NCBI GenBank assembly: GCA_002900995.3
Contig: CM035312.1
Coordinates: forward strand, 310,001-374,000
DNA: 64,000 bases
Direction: 5' to 3'
From: Ganoderma boninense
Taxonomy: Eukaryota > Basidiomycota > Agaricomycetes > Polyporales > Polyporaceae
Shown piece by piece: positions 11,276 to 23,542 of the stretch. The translations under genes and the position numbers were made by a program. Position 1 is the stretch's first letter; every line of letters starts with the position of its first letter. A model generated the notes under the pieces. The model was not told where the DNA came from. It did no database searches and saw only the letters and a program-made list of their open reading frames with translations.

Positions 11276-14216
11276 GCGATGGCGTTGGCGTTGGCGGTTG
11301 GTTGGCGGCGCGGGATCATGATCATGCCGGGGAGGCGGCACGATCGACAGGCCCCTTCCTTTTGGAAGGCGCGATGTGGCCGGCCGGGGTGTACTTATGT
11401 GGCGCCATTAGCGAAAGGATAAGTACATCAGGAAATGGGGATATCTCCCCAGGGAGACAAATCTCCGGTGGCTCCCGAGGCCTCCTGCCGATCAAATGAG
11501 GAGTTTTGATCTCCATCAAGAGCGGCCGTCTCCCACGGGTCTCGCAAGGAGAATGCATCTCCTCAGGGAGACAGGCCCTCGCTTATACTTGAAAGCACTT
11601 ACTCGACCACGCCGGGAGTACTTACTTACAGTGTAATGAGCCTCGTCCATCGAAGCCTGCAGCAAGACCCGGGGATCGGCGGATCGCATTGCCAATCGAG
11701 TGCAACCGGAGTCTTGCTGGGCTCCCGCCCGAGGTGCGCGAGGCAGAAGTTGGGTGCATGAGGCCCAGGTGGGTTGCGAGGCCAGCCTGAGGGTGCGCGA
11801 GGCCAAACTATGTGCGCGCGAGACAAGAGATAAGTATGAGATAGATGGATGCGCTCACGAGGGTCTGGCGCTGGGCAGCGCATACACCAGGATTCTATAC
11901 GGGAAATCTCCGCCGGCGGGACACGACTGGGTTGGACGTCAGTGACAGCGTGTGTCTCGCGTAAGCTCGGCAGGAGAATGAGCACTCCTCAAGGAGACAG
12001 GCGCTCCTTGAGAGACCTCACGGAGAAGGTTGGATCCATAATCAAATTCCCAAGGAGAACCTCCCCCGGCTCCTTGCGCCGTCTCAGGGAGCGCTAGGAG
12101 CTGGGCGCGTTTCCTGATGTAGTAGCGAATGATTCCGCGGTTTTTTATTGAAATAAGCAAGTCGAGATAGATGCTTCTCGGGAGGATCAGACGTTTGGTA
12201 CCCTCGTGGCCTTTCCTGCGTACAATCCGAGTTGCGACTCGTGACGCGTTGACGATTCGCGGCCCGAACTTGAATACCGCTGCTCTGGTAGTCGGACGGC
12301 GCTAAGGCTGCCAGTGCCAGTGCCAAAGATGGCAGGACTCGTTGACGACACTGGCAGGCTCTGGCAGGGCCAGTTGAATTTATGTTGTCTTGTCTGGCGC
12401 AAACATCCAGAAGGACCCTCGGAACTGGTGATGGTGAGGCATACTACGGTGGAGGAACTGCTTAACGCCCTAAATCAGTTTGCCAGCTCAAACCAGGATC
12501 CGACTCGGATAAGGGTCTTGATTAGTCCTTGGTTAGAATGGTTTGCAAGTCCGCCTGCATAGAGGGAAATAGGAATACTTACTTATGAATATGACAGCCT
12601 TCGTCCGTGACGTGTACAGTATTAGGCCTGCAGTTTATAAACTCATTCCTTTTTTAATATCGGCGTGGTCATGACCTATAGCAGAGTAGTTGGTAGCATT
12701 CAGTAGGGTAGTGTCTGACTCGGAGCCCTCGTCGCGTTCGTACACGCTTGAACCACACGCCCTGGTCCCTCATGCACATGATCATGTCTGTTGGAACACG
12801 GGTTTTTGGCAAGCGCTTGCTATCCGGGACTTCCCGACGTAGGATACGGCGCGGGATCAATATATGTTTTTGTAGCCATCCGTTTGCCTCTGTACCACGA
12901 CGACCGGTACAGGACATCCGGAATACACTCGCTTCTTCTGCCCAGCTCGACCCCCGACCGATTCTTCTTCAACAATGTCTCGAGTAGCTCCGTGCCTGCC
13001 TGGACAGTTTTCGTTGTGCTCGTGTAGTACCATCACCTCCTCATGAGACGATCATCATCATCTTGCAGAGACCTTTTGCTCACTTTCACGTATTCACGTC
13101 TTTCGTGGCCTCATTGGTGCCTCTATTACCAGTCTCTCCCTCTATTTCGACCTCGACCTGACCGCCTGTGCCACGTCGACAGCGACCCTTCGACTAGTGA
13201 CCTTTCCTTTCGACTTCCAACGCCGTCTCTCGCAGTCCAACCTCAACCTTGAGCCTAGCGTTCCATCTTGACCTCAACTTCTATATTTTTTTCGCTCTGA
13301 GTATCCTGTCGCTCCTTGTCTCATGTCGCCTTCGGATTGCATACACAGATCTGGCCCCGGCCGACCCACGACCGCGCTTACACCACCACTCCCTCTGCAC
13401 TCATTTCCCTTGCTGGCAAGCTTGATATACCATCGCATATTCGCGCTCACGGAGAGCGTTCAAGTCTGTCAGCCCACATGCGGCTCGATGTCAGCGCACT
13501 AAACCATCATCACCGAGATGCATGCGTGGTACCGACGAAGTACAACTTGAAGCTTGAAGCCTCCACTGATGCACGATGCATCTTTATTCGCGTGTGGAAC
13601 ATTCACCGATGTCAACGTACGCCATAACGCCGAGCTCCAGTTCACAGATCAAGTATCTGATATCCTTTATTTAGACCGTATGACTATTTTTCGGCGACGT
13701 CGGCTATGGAACCGAGGAAGGGTAGCTGACGTAGCTCACCAGGGCTATAGAATTGACTAATACGTCCTCCTTGTTCAGTGGCGCAGCGCTCCGTACGTGA
13801 TACTCCTTGTCTTCCTGCTGATAAAACCTGAGGAGAGGGTACTATCGATGTGCGGCGCTTCGCAAAAGCTTTCGGGAACGTTTCAAACTGCCGCTATCGA
13901 ACGCTGCAAGGCTCAAAGACTGCTCCTACTCATGTTAGGAAAATGCTCCTCCGGCTTTGATCTCTCAGAGCGATATGATCAGCACAAAGCCGTCCGGCTA
14001 GCTCGACAGTCATGTTGTAGTGGCAGATGCCCAGTGGGCGTCGACCTTTGCCGTTCAAAGCCACTGACATCATCTGCTCTACCACCGGTACCGCGCATTT
14101 TACGACTTGTTTCTGGAGTACGGGCGCAACTGGCATGATGGAGAACGTACAGGATATAAAGGTCCTCGGCGATATCACAAAAAAGCGGCAAGCTAACACA
14201 TTCATATTGCAGCTCT
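11276..14216. other. Repeat-bearing intergenic region upstream of the terpene synthase
   Basis: No supported gene. Between 11430 and 12100 a loose family of GGAGA-containing sequences recurs: AGGAGAATG followed by CTCCTC(A)AGGAGAC is seen at about 11546-11575 and 11972-12001, probably an old degenerate repeat. TAAGTAC/GTACTTA motifs occur near 11391, 11408, 11610 and 12575. Frames at 12700-13760 are short and show no family signature. The last few hundred bases should hold the terpene synthase promoter; an additional 5' exon cannot be excluded. Confidence 0.45.
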
Positions 14217-15630
14217 ATGGCATCCTACATCGACTCCCAGGAGCAGGACCTTGCCTACTTGCCCATCCCTGACATGCTTGCAGGGTGGCCGTGGCAGCGG
14301 AAGATCAACCCTCTATACGAGGAGGTCTCTGCTGAGAGCAACGCTTGGCTGCGATCATTCTCGCCCTTCACCGCCAAATCCCAATATGCCTTCGAAAGGT
14401 GCGACTTGGGCCTATTGGCGTCTCTAGTCTTCCCAGACGCTCTGCGTGGTGCGTTTCTTCCTCAGCACTATGATGTCCGCCCGAAGTCAGCTCACGCATC
14501 ACTGTGATTAGACCAGCTCCGCACCGCTGCGGATCTAGTGAACGTCTTCTTCGTGTTCGATGAGTACACGGACGTCGAATCAGCCCCGACCGTCCGCGGA
14601 ATCGTCGACATCTGCATCGACGCCGTACACCACCCGAGTCAGCCCCGCCCGGCCGGAGAAGTCGTCCTCGGCGAAATCGTCAGACAGTAAGCCCACCTCT
14701 GAGTCTCCACCGAGTTCCCTATCCTATGTCGTACTCATTGAGCGGGGGAACGTGCGTTCGACTACAAGGTTCTGGGAGCGAGGGCGGCGCACTGTTCCTG
14801 GCCAAACGGGACCCTTCGTCGCCTCCTTCATCAGCTACATGAATGCCGTGGCGGCCCAGGCAGAGGCCAACGACCGCGGAGGATTTCTCACCGTGGATGC
14901 GTTCCTAGCCATCCGCCGGGAGGACGCAGGGTCGCGGCCCTTTTACGTCCTCGGCGCCCTCTTCCTCTCGATCCCGGACCACGTCCACGAGGACCCGCTC
15001 CACGCACGGCTGATACGCCTCGGCTGCGACCTCGTCGCGATAGACAACGTATGTGTGGCTCGAATATTCATATTCATTCTGCCGTGGCACTGCGCTGGGG
15101 TGGTGGTGGCGGCTGGCTGTTGTCCATGTTCATGTTCAAGGATGGCGGGGCTTACTAATAACTATGCGGTTGGGGGGTCACTGCTGTCGGTGCCACAGGA
15201 CATGATCTCGTACAACCGGGAGCAAGCGTCGGGCAACTGCGCCTTCAACTTCATCACGCTCGCCATGCACCACCACGGGCTCACGCTCCACGACGCCGCG
15301 CTCCGGCTCGTCGCGGAGAACGCGGGGCTCGAAGCCCAGTTCCTGCAGCTCCATTCCGAGCTCTGTGCCGCCGCCGCCGCCGCCGCAAATGAGGCGTCGC
15401 GCGGTGCCCGGGGTGCCCAGTGGCAGAAGTACATGGCGCATGTGGGGAACGTGCGGCGGGCGACGTGGTGCTGGAGCTTCGAGTGCGGGCGGTATTTCGG
15501 AGAACGCGGCGCGACCTATGCGAAGACGCAGGCGGTCCCGTTGGTTCCCAAGAAGATGCGGGATGCGAGGCTGCGCGAGAGTCGGGTCGAGGTCTTCTTG
15601 ATGGAGGAGGGGCTGGCGAAGGTGGAGTAG
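14217..15630 (+). CDS. Sesquiterpene synthase (class I terpene cyclase)
   Basis: Four exons (14217-14448, 14512-14686, 14769-15048, 15199-15630) give 372 residues, slightly long for mushroom sesquiterpene synthases (about 330-370). The N-terminus carries the family-typical PDMLAGWPW block. The Asp-rich metal-binding motif is DEYTD at residues 94-98. The second metal site (NSE motif) is complete: NDMISYNRE at 229-237, split exactly by the last intron after N229. Near the C-terminus WSFECGRYFG provides the conserved RY pair. Cyclisation of farnesyl diphosphate is therefore expected, in the cytosol, dependent on Mg2+; the product cannot be read from sequence. A poly-Ala run follows about 40 residues after the NSE motif. 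The in-frame third intron (150 nt) could be missed by frame-based annotation. No P450 or oxidoreductase neighbours are visible within several kb. Confidence 0.9.
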
Positions 15631-16479
15631 AGCAACTTGGAGTGCGTATGTTGATGTGGTTGGTCACGTTCCTTGCGACTGGCAGATTATAACTTCATTT
15701 CTTGTCACCTGCCTAAGACTGAGTGATCGTTACTTGCTCGGGCATTCCTCTCGGTTTTCAAAGATGAATGTCCTCAGGCTCCGCCGCCGACACGAAGGTG
15801 CTTGAGGCTCCCACGAACACTCCAGACGTTATTCCGACTCTGGAGAGCGGGAGCGGAGTCGTCCGCGCGGAGAAGCAGACACTGGCACCCGCCGGAGCCT
15901 CGGATAGTAGAGGTTGGAAGGGTGCGAAGGCCCCCGGTTCGACCTCGAATCTGGCTCTGCGAGGAAAGGGATTGAATGCAGATGCAGCTGGGCAGACGGA
16001 TGTTGCTGCGGTCGCCCGCGAGGCTCAGGCTCTCGTCGCAGTCTCCACCGGGTCTGGTCCTAGCACTGCTGTACGAAATGAGACGGACGGAGTGCGGTGG
16101 GCCCCGGAGGTAGTCGTGGCCACTGGTGAACCAACACGGCGAGGACGTCGACGGAACGGAAGAGGCGGATACGCTCATCCTGCCGCCGCCTTATTCTCCG
16201 CACTTCGGCTAAGAGATACGGTGGGTGCAGCCTGAAATGATTCTATGATACTTGACGAGCCGGCAGCCCGCCGGGAGCTACTACGCACAGCGAGCACCGT
16301 GCGGAGGACTCGTTTCAGGTTCGGGCACTCAGAGGTGAGTTTGGGATGAAGTGGAATCAATTCTTGTGTCAATTTGCGTAGAGACAACGTTGACCCCCGT
16401 ACAGACCATCTAGCTAGAAAAAAAACTACAGACCTAGTGGCACTGCGGTCAACATCACACGAAGTTCCAGGCTCAGACT
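15631..16479. other. Spacer between terpene synthase and lipase
   Basis: Tail-to-tail intergenic region. Frames at 15768-16235 (+, 155 aa) and 15774-16178 (-) are open on both strands but show no family features; the plus-strand one is Ala/Gly/Ser-rich. I do not call either as a gene. Confidence 0.4.
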
Positions 16480-17687
16480 TCAGTTGCAATAGGCCGTGCC
16501 GATCATGATGTCCTCGTAAGGGCCATTGTGGTCGTACACGTTCCACTGCACGGGCGTCGGGACCTGCTTCAACGTGCACTGAGGATCGTCCGCGTCGTCA
16601 TCTCCAGGGCACGAGTATGCCTCGCCCTTGCCCGCAAGGTGGATCTCGCCGTGCGGGTGGAGGTAGCCGAAGGCCTCGTACGGCAGCGTGGGCACGGGGT
16701 CCTTCTTGTTGTTGATGCGGACGAAGTCGGGGACCTTCTGGTCGAAGAGGGCCGCCCACTTGTCGTTCCCGACGCGCGGCGTACCGTACGTGAAGGAGTG
16801 GACTTGGATGCCGGGGAGGTTGAGCGTGAAGAACATGGCGTCGAGCTCGGCGAGCGCGCCTCCCAGCGAGTGGCCGACCTGCCAGTGCGGGACGCCATGA
16901 GCGACGGAGAACGCCCCGCTGTGCGCCGGTCTTCGGGACCACTTACAGAGACGACAGTCGAGGCACCTGTGGACGACAGCAGCGTCTTGACCGCATCGAG
17001 GATGATCGGTCCGGTCTTTGCCTGCTCGTCCGCGAAACCGCTGTGGACGAAAACATCCGAGGGCACGCCCGGGAAGAGCGTGCTGTTCAGGTTCTGCTGG
17101 GAGAACCTGAGATCCGTCAGGTCTGCACACCTGTTCTCAGAGAGACAATTCAGAACCATGGAGATGGATTGATAATGTTCAATGGCAGTGGCTGATCCGT
17201 CGAGTACTGAAAAGCCACTCACACACTGAATGGGTTTGTTCCCTGGTGCGCCACGACCACAACATTCTGGCTCGGCCAATAGCCGACATAGTCTAGGAAC
17301 CGAAGGGACGCCGCCGTGTAGTAGTCAGCGAATGGCGGAAATTGAAATTTCGTGTTTTGCGTGACGTACAGTACTGGACGGCACTCCCGTCTCCGCCTAC
17401 AAGCTTGGGTTGGAAGTCCTTGATCTTCGTGGTGGAGCAAGAACCTATACATGATGCACGACCTGTTAATTCTAGACCGGGGCGAATTGGCGTGCTGTAT
17501 ACTCACTGCAATTCCAAGACGCGGTCTTGTTTGGCGGGCAGTATGCGGCACTGGCGAACTCGGTGAAGGGTGCGAAAGCGTCCAGGTCCGACTGTGAGAG
17601 CCTGGTCGCATCGCGGGTCACAAGAGATGGAAGTGCGATGGCCCCGATGGAGAGCCCCGCAAGCAATGCAGCAGTGACGATGGACAT
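16480..17687 (-). CDS. Secreted class 3 lipase / feruloyl-esterase-like hydrolase (paralog 1)
   Basis: Five exons on the minus strand (17507-17687, 17370-17444, 17223-17292, 16947-17130, 16480-16878) give 302 residues. A signal peptide (MSIVTAALLAGLSIGAIALP) precedes the mature enzyme, so it is probably extracellular. The alpha/beta-hydrolase nucleophile elbow is GHSLGG with Ser174; the other catalytic residues are predicted as Asp230 (KKDPVP) and His287 (DHNGPY), as in Lipase_3 enzymes. Early Cys residues (SWNC, SSC) and later CPG/C..L pairs suggest disulfides. The second intron (17293-17369, minus strand) was placed by comparison with the paralog at 44 kb; without it the frame breaks before YVGYW. 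It acts on acyl esters such as glycerides or aryl esters (family knowledge). A TTATAA element lies about 40-50 bp upstream of the start. Confidence 0.9.
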
Positions 17688-20299
17688 ATTGAACGGGCTG
17701 GCTACCGAGTGCGTCGCGAGGAGGAGGTTATAAGCAGTGAAGAATGTTAAAGGGATGAGCGAATGTCCGCTGGATAGGCCAACATGGGTTTATGTACGCG
17801 CAACGGAGACCTCTGCGTGTCGTTAGCCCAGTGTTAGCCTCGATCTCGTTCAGAAGACAATGTTCGCACCAAAAGAACAGGGTTTGCCTCATGCCCACAG
17901 CTTTGGGGCGATATTCATAGGTGCAATTGGGTGTCGCAAATCGCAAAAAGATGGCAGACCCGAATAACGGCCTGCCTGGTTGACAAGTGGTCATTATCGG
18001 GGAGCTGACTTGTCAGGTGGCAGCCGCAGTTCGCAAAGAGATTCCAAACAGGCTGCAATGTTCTCAGTGTTACACATTACAGCATCTTGTAAAAAGCTTT
18101 CGATATCATCGTGGAAAATATTAATCTAAACTTCGTACACGAAGCAGTGTTGGATGATACAACGTTGAAAGTCAGCCTAGGCACAGTGGCGAAGATGTAG
18201 AGATATTAGTGTCAGTGTATATGGAATTCAAGCTCAAAACACATACCATACTATCAAGATTCAAATATGCACGAAGAGAAGAGAGACGCGGACCACGAGG
18301 GGCCACGTCAACTTAACGGGGATGGGGACGCCCATGATGTGGCGGCGTTGAGTAAGAAGCCAAATAAGTCATCACAAACGCATCGAGCGCCCGACGCCCT
18401 CCCGGCGCCAGTGCCACCGCGCATACGGGGCCCAATCTGACTTGAACTCATTCCTTCTTCACTGCTTGGAACTGAATTCACCTGCATGTTCGAGCCTACC
18501 TGCCAATTGTTCGAATATGAGAAGTTTCAAAGAGATTCCCGCAGCGAAGGGCAGAGAGAAGGAGGTCGACACTGTCAGCGTCGGCGAACACGGGGATCAT
18601 GGTCTCTGGCAGACTTGTGGTGCCAGTGGATGGTGGATCGTCAGTGACTACTGACTCTCTGCTGAAGCGTTCAAGACGTCGCAAGACCACGCACCCACTT
18701 CGACCTTCCCGCAACTCGTTGGCTACGCCATAGCGTGGACGGCCAGTCTGCGGTAGTCCGATCCACCGGTCTAGCCCGGTACCCTCGCCCCTACACGCTT
18801 TTGAATCGACAAGGTTCCTTGACCTGTGCGAGATGGGCCACAATAGGTGTGTACTCTTCAAAATATTCACAATGCGACACATCCCTGACACGCTTGCAGA
18901 TCATATACAGGCTGGTGTGCGGAGAACTTGATCTTGACTCGCCGTTCTTTCCCTCCTATATGACACTCTGGGCATAGTACCTCTACACCGAGGCCCAGTT
19001 TAGGTATTTATTTCTGCATATATGCGGTTCCGTGGGCCCCAATGTTGGTCCCATGTGCTCTCCAGTGAACTATTGACTGTTGCAAACAGTTGGCTGCCGT
19101 AGGTCAACTAACGGCCTCGTGGGTGATATGACCACGCATAGATATTTTGCGAGTTCCACCTTGCGGTACGAATTAACATGCAATACCTGGGACAACGTGC
19201 AACGAGGTCAGCTAATCGTTTCAATCCCATCGCGATCGAGCTCATCACCTTCGTATGATCGGGCTATCGAACAGCTTTCAGAACGAGAGGTTGCCACCGT
19301 TAGGCACGCTGCTCGCCATCTGTGGTGGACTGATGGTCGTGGTATGTGGCCTTCGTCTACGCGAGAGGGAGTTGAGGCCAACGGCACGTCTGGACAGCAA
19401 TGAAGCGACCCGACTGGAAGGCAAATTTACCATCCTCGTCAATACAAATGTAAACCATGGGCAGGGCTACTCTCAGCACGTCTATTCAATGTGTCTGTTT
19501 TCCACTTGCAAGGTGTTCGGGGTGGCTGACAAGGTTGGTTTTTTTCGTGTTGCTCCGATCTTCAAGTTGCAATCAGGAAGCGACCGGCGGCCAGTAATGA
19601 TGATGGACGTGGTGGCATGGCAGCAACACCACTTTTCCGAAGGCCCAGGGTCATAATACCTCATGTGGTCCTCAATGCGAGGGTACCCCGAATACTGTAC
19701 GTAAGATCAATATACTTGCAAAAGAGAGGTCGTCGACAACACTAATTGTGGCTAGATAGACAGACCCGCATCGGGAACGTCAGCAGCGAGAATTTGTACG
19801 AGACCTTTGCTTATTCAAGACAGCAAACTTCGAAGTGTTTTGCTGGGTGTTTCTACTCGCGAGGTCAGGGCTCGCCCCCAAAATCGCGCCGCATGGAGTT
19901 AGGCGCCACCACGTCTGGATTGTGAGGGGACATGAGCGCGGGAGCAAGGGCTCATAGCCTCATGTTCGTTCATTTCCAAGTTGGAGTTGTCAAACCGGTG
20001 AAGGTGTCCCTCAGCTGACCGTCCTCTTGATAGATATGGACGCTCGCGAAGCTGTCGCGGCGACGTTCTACACGCCTCCGCTGGCTCCCCTTGACCCGCT
20101 AGTTAGCGACCCGTTGGTGCCCTCGGGGTGGTTGTCACAAGAGTCAGGATCCGCTCCGAAGGTTCAAGGTCCAGCAGTTAGACATCGAGCGAACCGTCAA
20201 CACTTCGCTTGGAGGAGGAGAAGAGGTACCCTCCGCACCTACATCACATTGTGCGTAGTCGTCGCGAATGTGGCGGGCACATACGTTGGAGCGTTGTAT

Positions 20300-22600
20300 T
20301 GACAGTGACCCACCGTTGCCGTTAGTATTGCTGCGCCCTGGTCAATTGGGGATCTTCGAGCTGCTGCAACGGTTCCGCCCGGGGACCCTTTGCCCTCTAG
20401 TATATGATCCTCGGCAGTTCTTTTTGCCACTTCCACGCATGTCAAGTGAAACCCTTCGTCTCTGGCACCCAGAAGAGGCGTAGAAGCTCGTTCCCCGGAG
20501 CGGAAGCGAGTTTCGCCCCTTCTGTAGAGGTTGGATACCATGATCCATGCATACACCAAGTCCCACATGGTGCTTCAGTCCTCTTCACGGATGATCGATC
20601 ACGGTGTCATACTATGCAGCAGCAACGGTGGCGTGCACGTCTTCCTCTGGCCACACCGTCGTGCACACCTTGACGACCCGTTCAGTCTGAGACTGACTCG
20701 ATGTGGTATTTACTCTCCTGCTATGAGGGGATGCGTGCGCTTACGTGCCTCCCAAGTTGTCCAGAACCATCCCCAGGTGACGTCCAGGGCCGAAGCTGGT
20801 CGTGTGGCTGCCGCTCTTGGACGCCCATTTACCTCCGCGCTGTCTCACACTCACGGCCAGCCTCAAGCATCGTGTTGATGCCCTTAGCTCATCGACGGCC
20901 TCGGCCTCGTCCTCCATGAATTGCTCCGCGTCATATGACGAGCCTTGGAATTGTCTGGAGACTGATAGCACGGCTATATAGTGTCCGATATCTTGTCTAT
21001 GCGAGCGACCACCTCCGGACTGGCTATCTCGTTCCTCTCCCGCGAAGCGTCGACACTTGGGCCCTATGCGATGGGATGAACTTAGCTCCTTGCGATAGAG
21101 AGACGGTGCGTCCCGTACCCCAGTTGGTCGCGTTGTGGGCATTCATGTGGCCTCGCAGGTACGAGGTTGCTGCGAACAGCTCAGACGGTCATGAGCAGAG
21201 CAGCGTCACCCCTGTGCCGCTTAGAGCATGGGCACGAAGTCGGTAATGAAAGGCTTTATTGCAGTCGGCACCACGATCAATCGAGCCGAGGATCTCGCAG
21301 TCGGGGCAGGGGTGAGCCCTCTGACTCGTCGCCGCCTGTCGAGAGCGTTATGGGGCTTACTGGACCTCTCCCCACAGTAAGTAGAACACGTATTCGAGAT
21401 CGTCGTCGACGTCGTGCCCGACGCGAACGCCACCGCGAAGCGTTGTAGGTGAGCGAGCCCCCTATACGTCGGCCTTACGAAGGGGGCAGGGGGGTTCTAC
21501 TGCGCCGCTGGCGGCTTCTTCTCCTCCTCTGTTTGGTAGGTTGTGTATTAAACGAGGCACCGCCAGGCCATAAAGGTTAAACCCGCACTACAAGCTGTGA
21601 CAGATCTTCGCGCGCGCGCGTCGCAAACGTCGAGTACAGTTAGCTGTTTCCTTCGGCTCGGAGTCGAGGGCCTGCCAGTGGCGCACCATGCCGCCTCCCT
21701 GCAAGCAGCTAAGAACCGGCTGGTGATTGGCGGCGTCGTGAAGAGCGTCTGGCTGGTCGTGCCCCAGGTAAGCCTATAGCTTGTGCATGGGTGGAGTCGC
21801 CGTCTGCTGACCGACTTTGCGTCTGCGCGCGCAGGGGCCCCGTACACGCCCCGCCCCACCCAAGGGCTCTCCAGCTCTTCCTCGACGAGGGTCCGAGTCG
21901 CTTCCAACAAGTCGTGACCTGTGACTCGGACCAGATCCCCATCGTGACGAAGTGCGCGTACCAGCCTCATGGCGCATTCAATTTCGCCACCCAGCTTCAC
22001 CTAGGACGGCCACCCCGGGCTCGCAGGACATCCAGACTCGGAATCGAAGGGCGACGAGCACGTTCTTCACCGAGGTTGAGGTTCCACGACCGCCGGAGCG
22101 CAGGATCCCAGGCTCGTGCTCGGGCTTGGGCTCGTGCTCGTGCTCGTGCTCGTTTCCGCTCTCGAGCTTCGACGCCCGACCGGAGCCTGAGGGCCGGAGA
22201 CACTGGACCCAAGGTTCGGCTCAACTGGAATTTGCGGTGCGCACCGTACGCACCTTCGGTCCGTGCTGTCCCCTTTTGACAGGAAGTCTCCAGGTTCGGC
22301 CGACGGCTCCTGGGCCGCGTTGCGATAATGTGGATGAAGGCGGCGCATTTAGGCGTCTTCGTTTGCTCATTTGTGGGGAGAATGGTAGGCGGAAACGCAG
22401 CTGTATGGCATGGGGCATGTGGCAGCTGCAGGGCCCTTAACCCCAGACGCAAGAGGCCGCGCGCTCTCCGGTGAGTGGTCCCGAGCGGACGGGATCTGGG
22501 CCGCAGGAAGTGAGACCTTGGACAGCGTGGACAGGAACGAGTATATCGTGAGGCCGCTGGACAATGGGAGGAACCCTCTCAGCGATATTCAAGGATTTGC
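20300..22600 (-). other. Candidate multi-exon gene or decayed gene, unrecognised
   Basis: Minus-strand segments with protein-like composition occur in sequence: RFAVAFASGTTS near 21430, SYDAEQFMEDEAEAVDEL near 20930, SFGPGRHLGMVLDNLGG ending at a GTAAGC donor near 20742, and ERVVKVCTTVWPEEDVHA near 20640-20680 after a 53-nt GTAAGC...GAGTCAG interval. No single exon chain could be assembled and I recognise no family. It could be a real short-exon gene, a pseudogene, or chance in GC-rich DNA. Confidence 0.18.
22113..22150. repeat. TGCTCG hexamer microsatellite
   Basis: The hexamer TGCTCG and its variants (GGCTTG, GGCTCG) are repeated in tandem. On the minus strand this reads as alternating Ala-Arg codons, which explains the repetitive antisense frame there. 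Confidence 0.75.
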
Positions 22601-23542
22601 TTGTTGCTGAACTTCAAAATGAAGTCGCCGTTCGATGGTCGGGGAGGCAAGTTACAGAAGGACAAGTATCTTCAGGGTGTCGGTGGCTCTAGTCGGCGCA
22701 GGGTGATGTGGTGTAAGACGTGGTATGGTTCTATTCAAGAGGGTTGTATCTTAAGATTCTTTGTTGACAGCGATACATGGCTGACCCGCGCGGGACAGGA
22801 GGCGTACGGAGCGTGTTCCGCATGTCTTCGACGCGCGCTTGAGCATATCCGCCGGATCAGTGCTGCAGGCGTGCCCGCGGCCTCGTGGCGGCCACCATGC
22901 TACTTACTGCCAGTTGGCTCCCCAACTCGACCTCATCTCTGTTGTCAAACGCCAATGTCGTTGAAGAAAGGGAGAACGCTTGCTAAGCGCTGCTGGCCAT
23001 GCCTCCTCCTTCGGGTTTACGCTTCTCATCTTCCCGCGTTCATGGAGCAGGTGAGTTATATCTGGCTGCCCGTCACCTGCTTCAACGGTCTCATTAACTG
23101 GATAGTGATGTGTTGCGGATTGCATTTCGGCGTGTGTGAGCTCGTGTCCTATCTTACACTTCACATGCCCACCGATCTTGTGGTGACCAGCCGGGGGAAG
23201 CATGCCTCACCTGAGATATTGCCCGCATGTTCACCAACTGGCCAACTCGTGTTTGAGAACATGCTTCCCGTTTGCAACAGATTCCCTGATCGTCTAGACT
23301 GTCGTATAAGTGCAAGGCGGCCGCGGGTGTTGTTCTGAACGCTTTTTCCTTGCCACCTCACAATGTTCTCTTCAATTGGCTTCGACGCTAGAGGCGCTTC
23401 CCGAGTACGTTGATCCCTGGTTTCCCCTTATTAAAGGGCTGAGGACTAATAACCCCGGTAGTTCTTCCCCTCCGCGCCCCGGGGCTTCTCTGTTCACGTC
23501 TTCAAGAACTCCTCGCTCTCTTCGCAACCGCCTCCAGCACCA

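Larger units (their letters stand above)
17688..23542. other. Largely unexplained 5.9 kb region
   Basis: No recognised gene. Open frames such as 22601-23338 (+, 245 aa) lack low-complexity or family signals and look fortuitous. On the minus strand between about 20.3 and 22.6 kb several short frame segments bounded by plausible splice signals look protein-like (see the separate entry). At 22113-22150 a TGCTCG/GGCTCG hexamer tract forms a microsatellite. The rest reads as non-coding spacer or decayed sequence. Confidence 0.4.

Noticed and set aside
22601..23338. 245-aa plus-strand ORF
   Set aside because: Despite its length it has no domain, no plausible regulation and an unusual Cys/Trp-rich composition; likely fortuitous.
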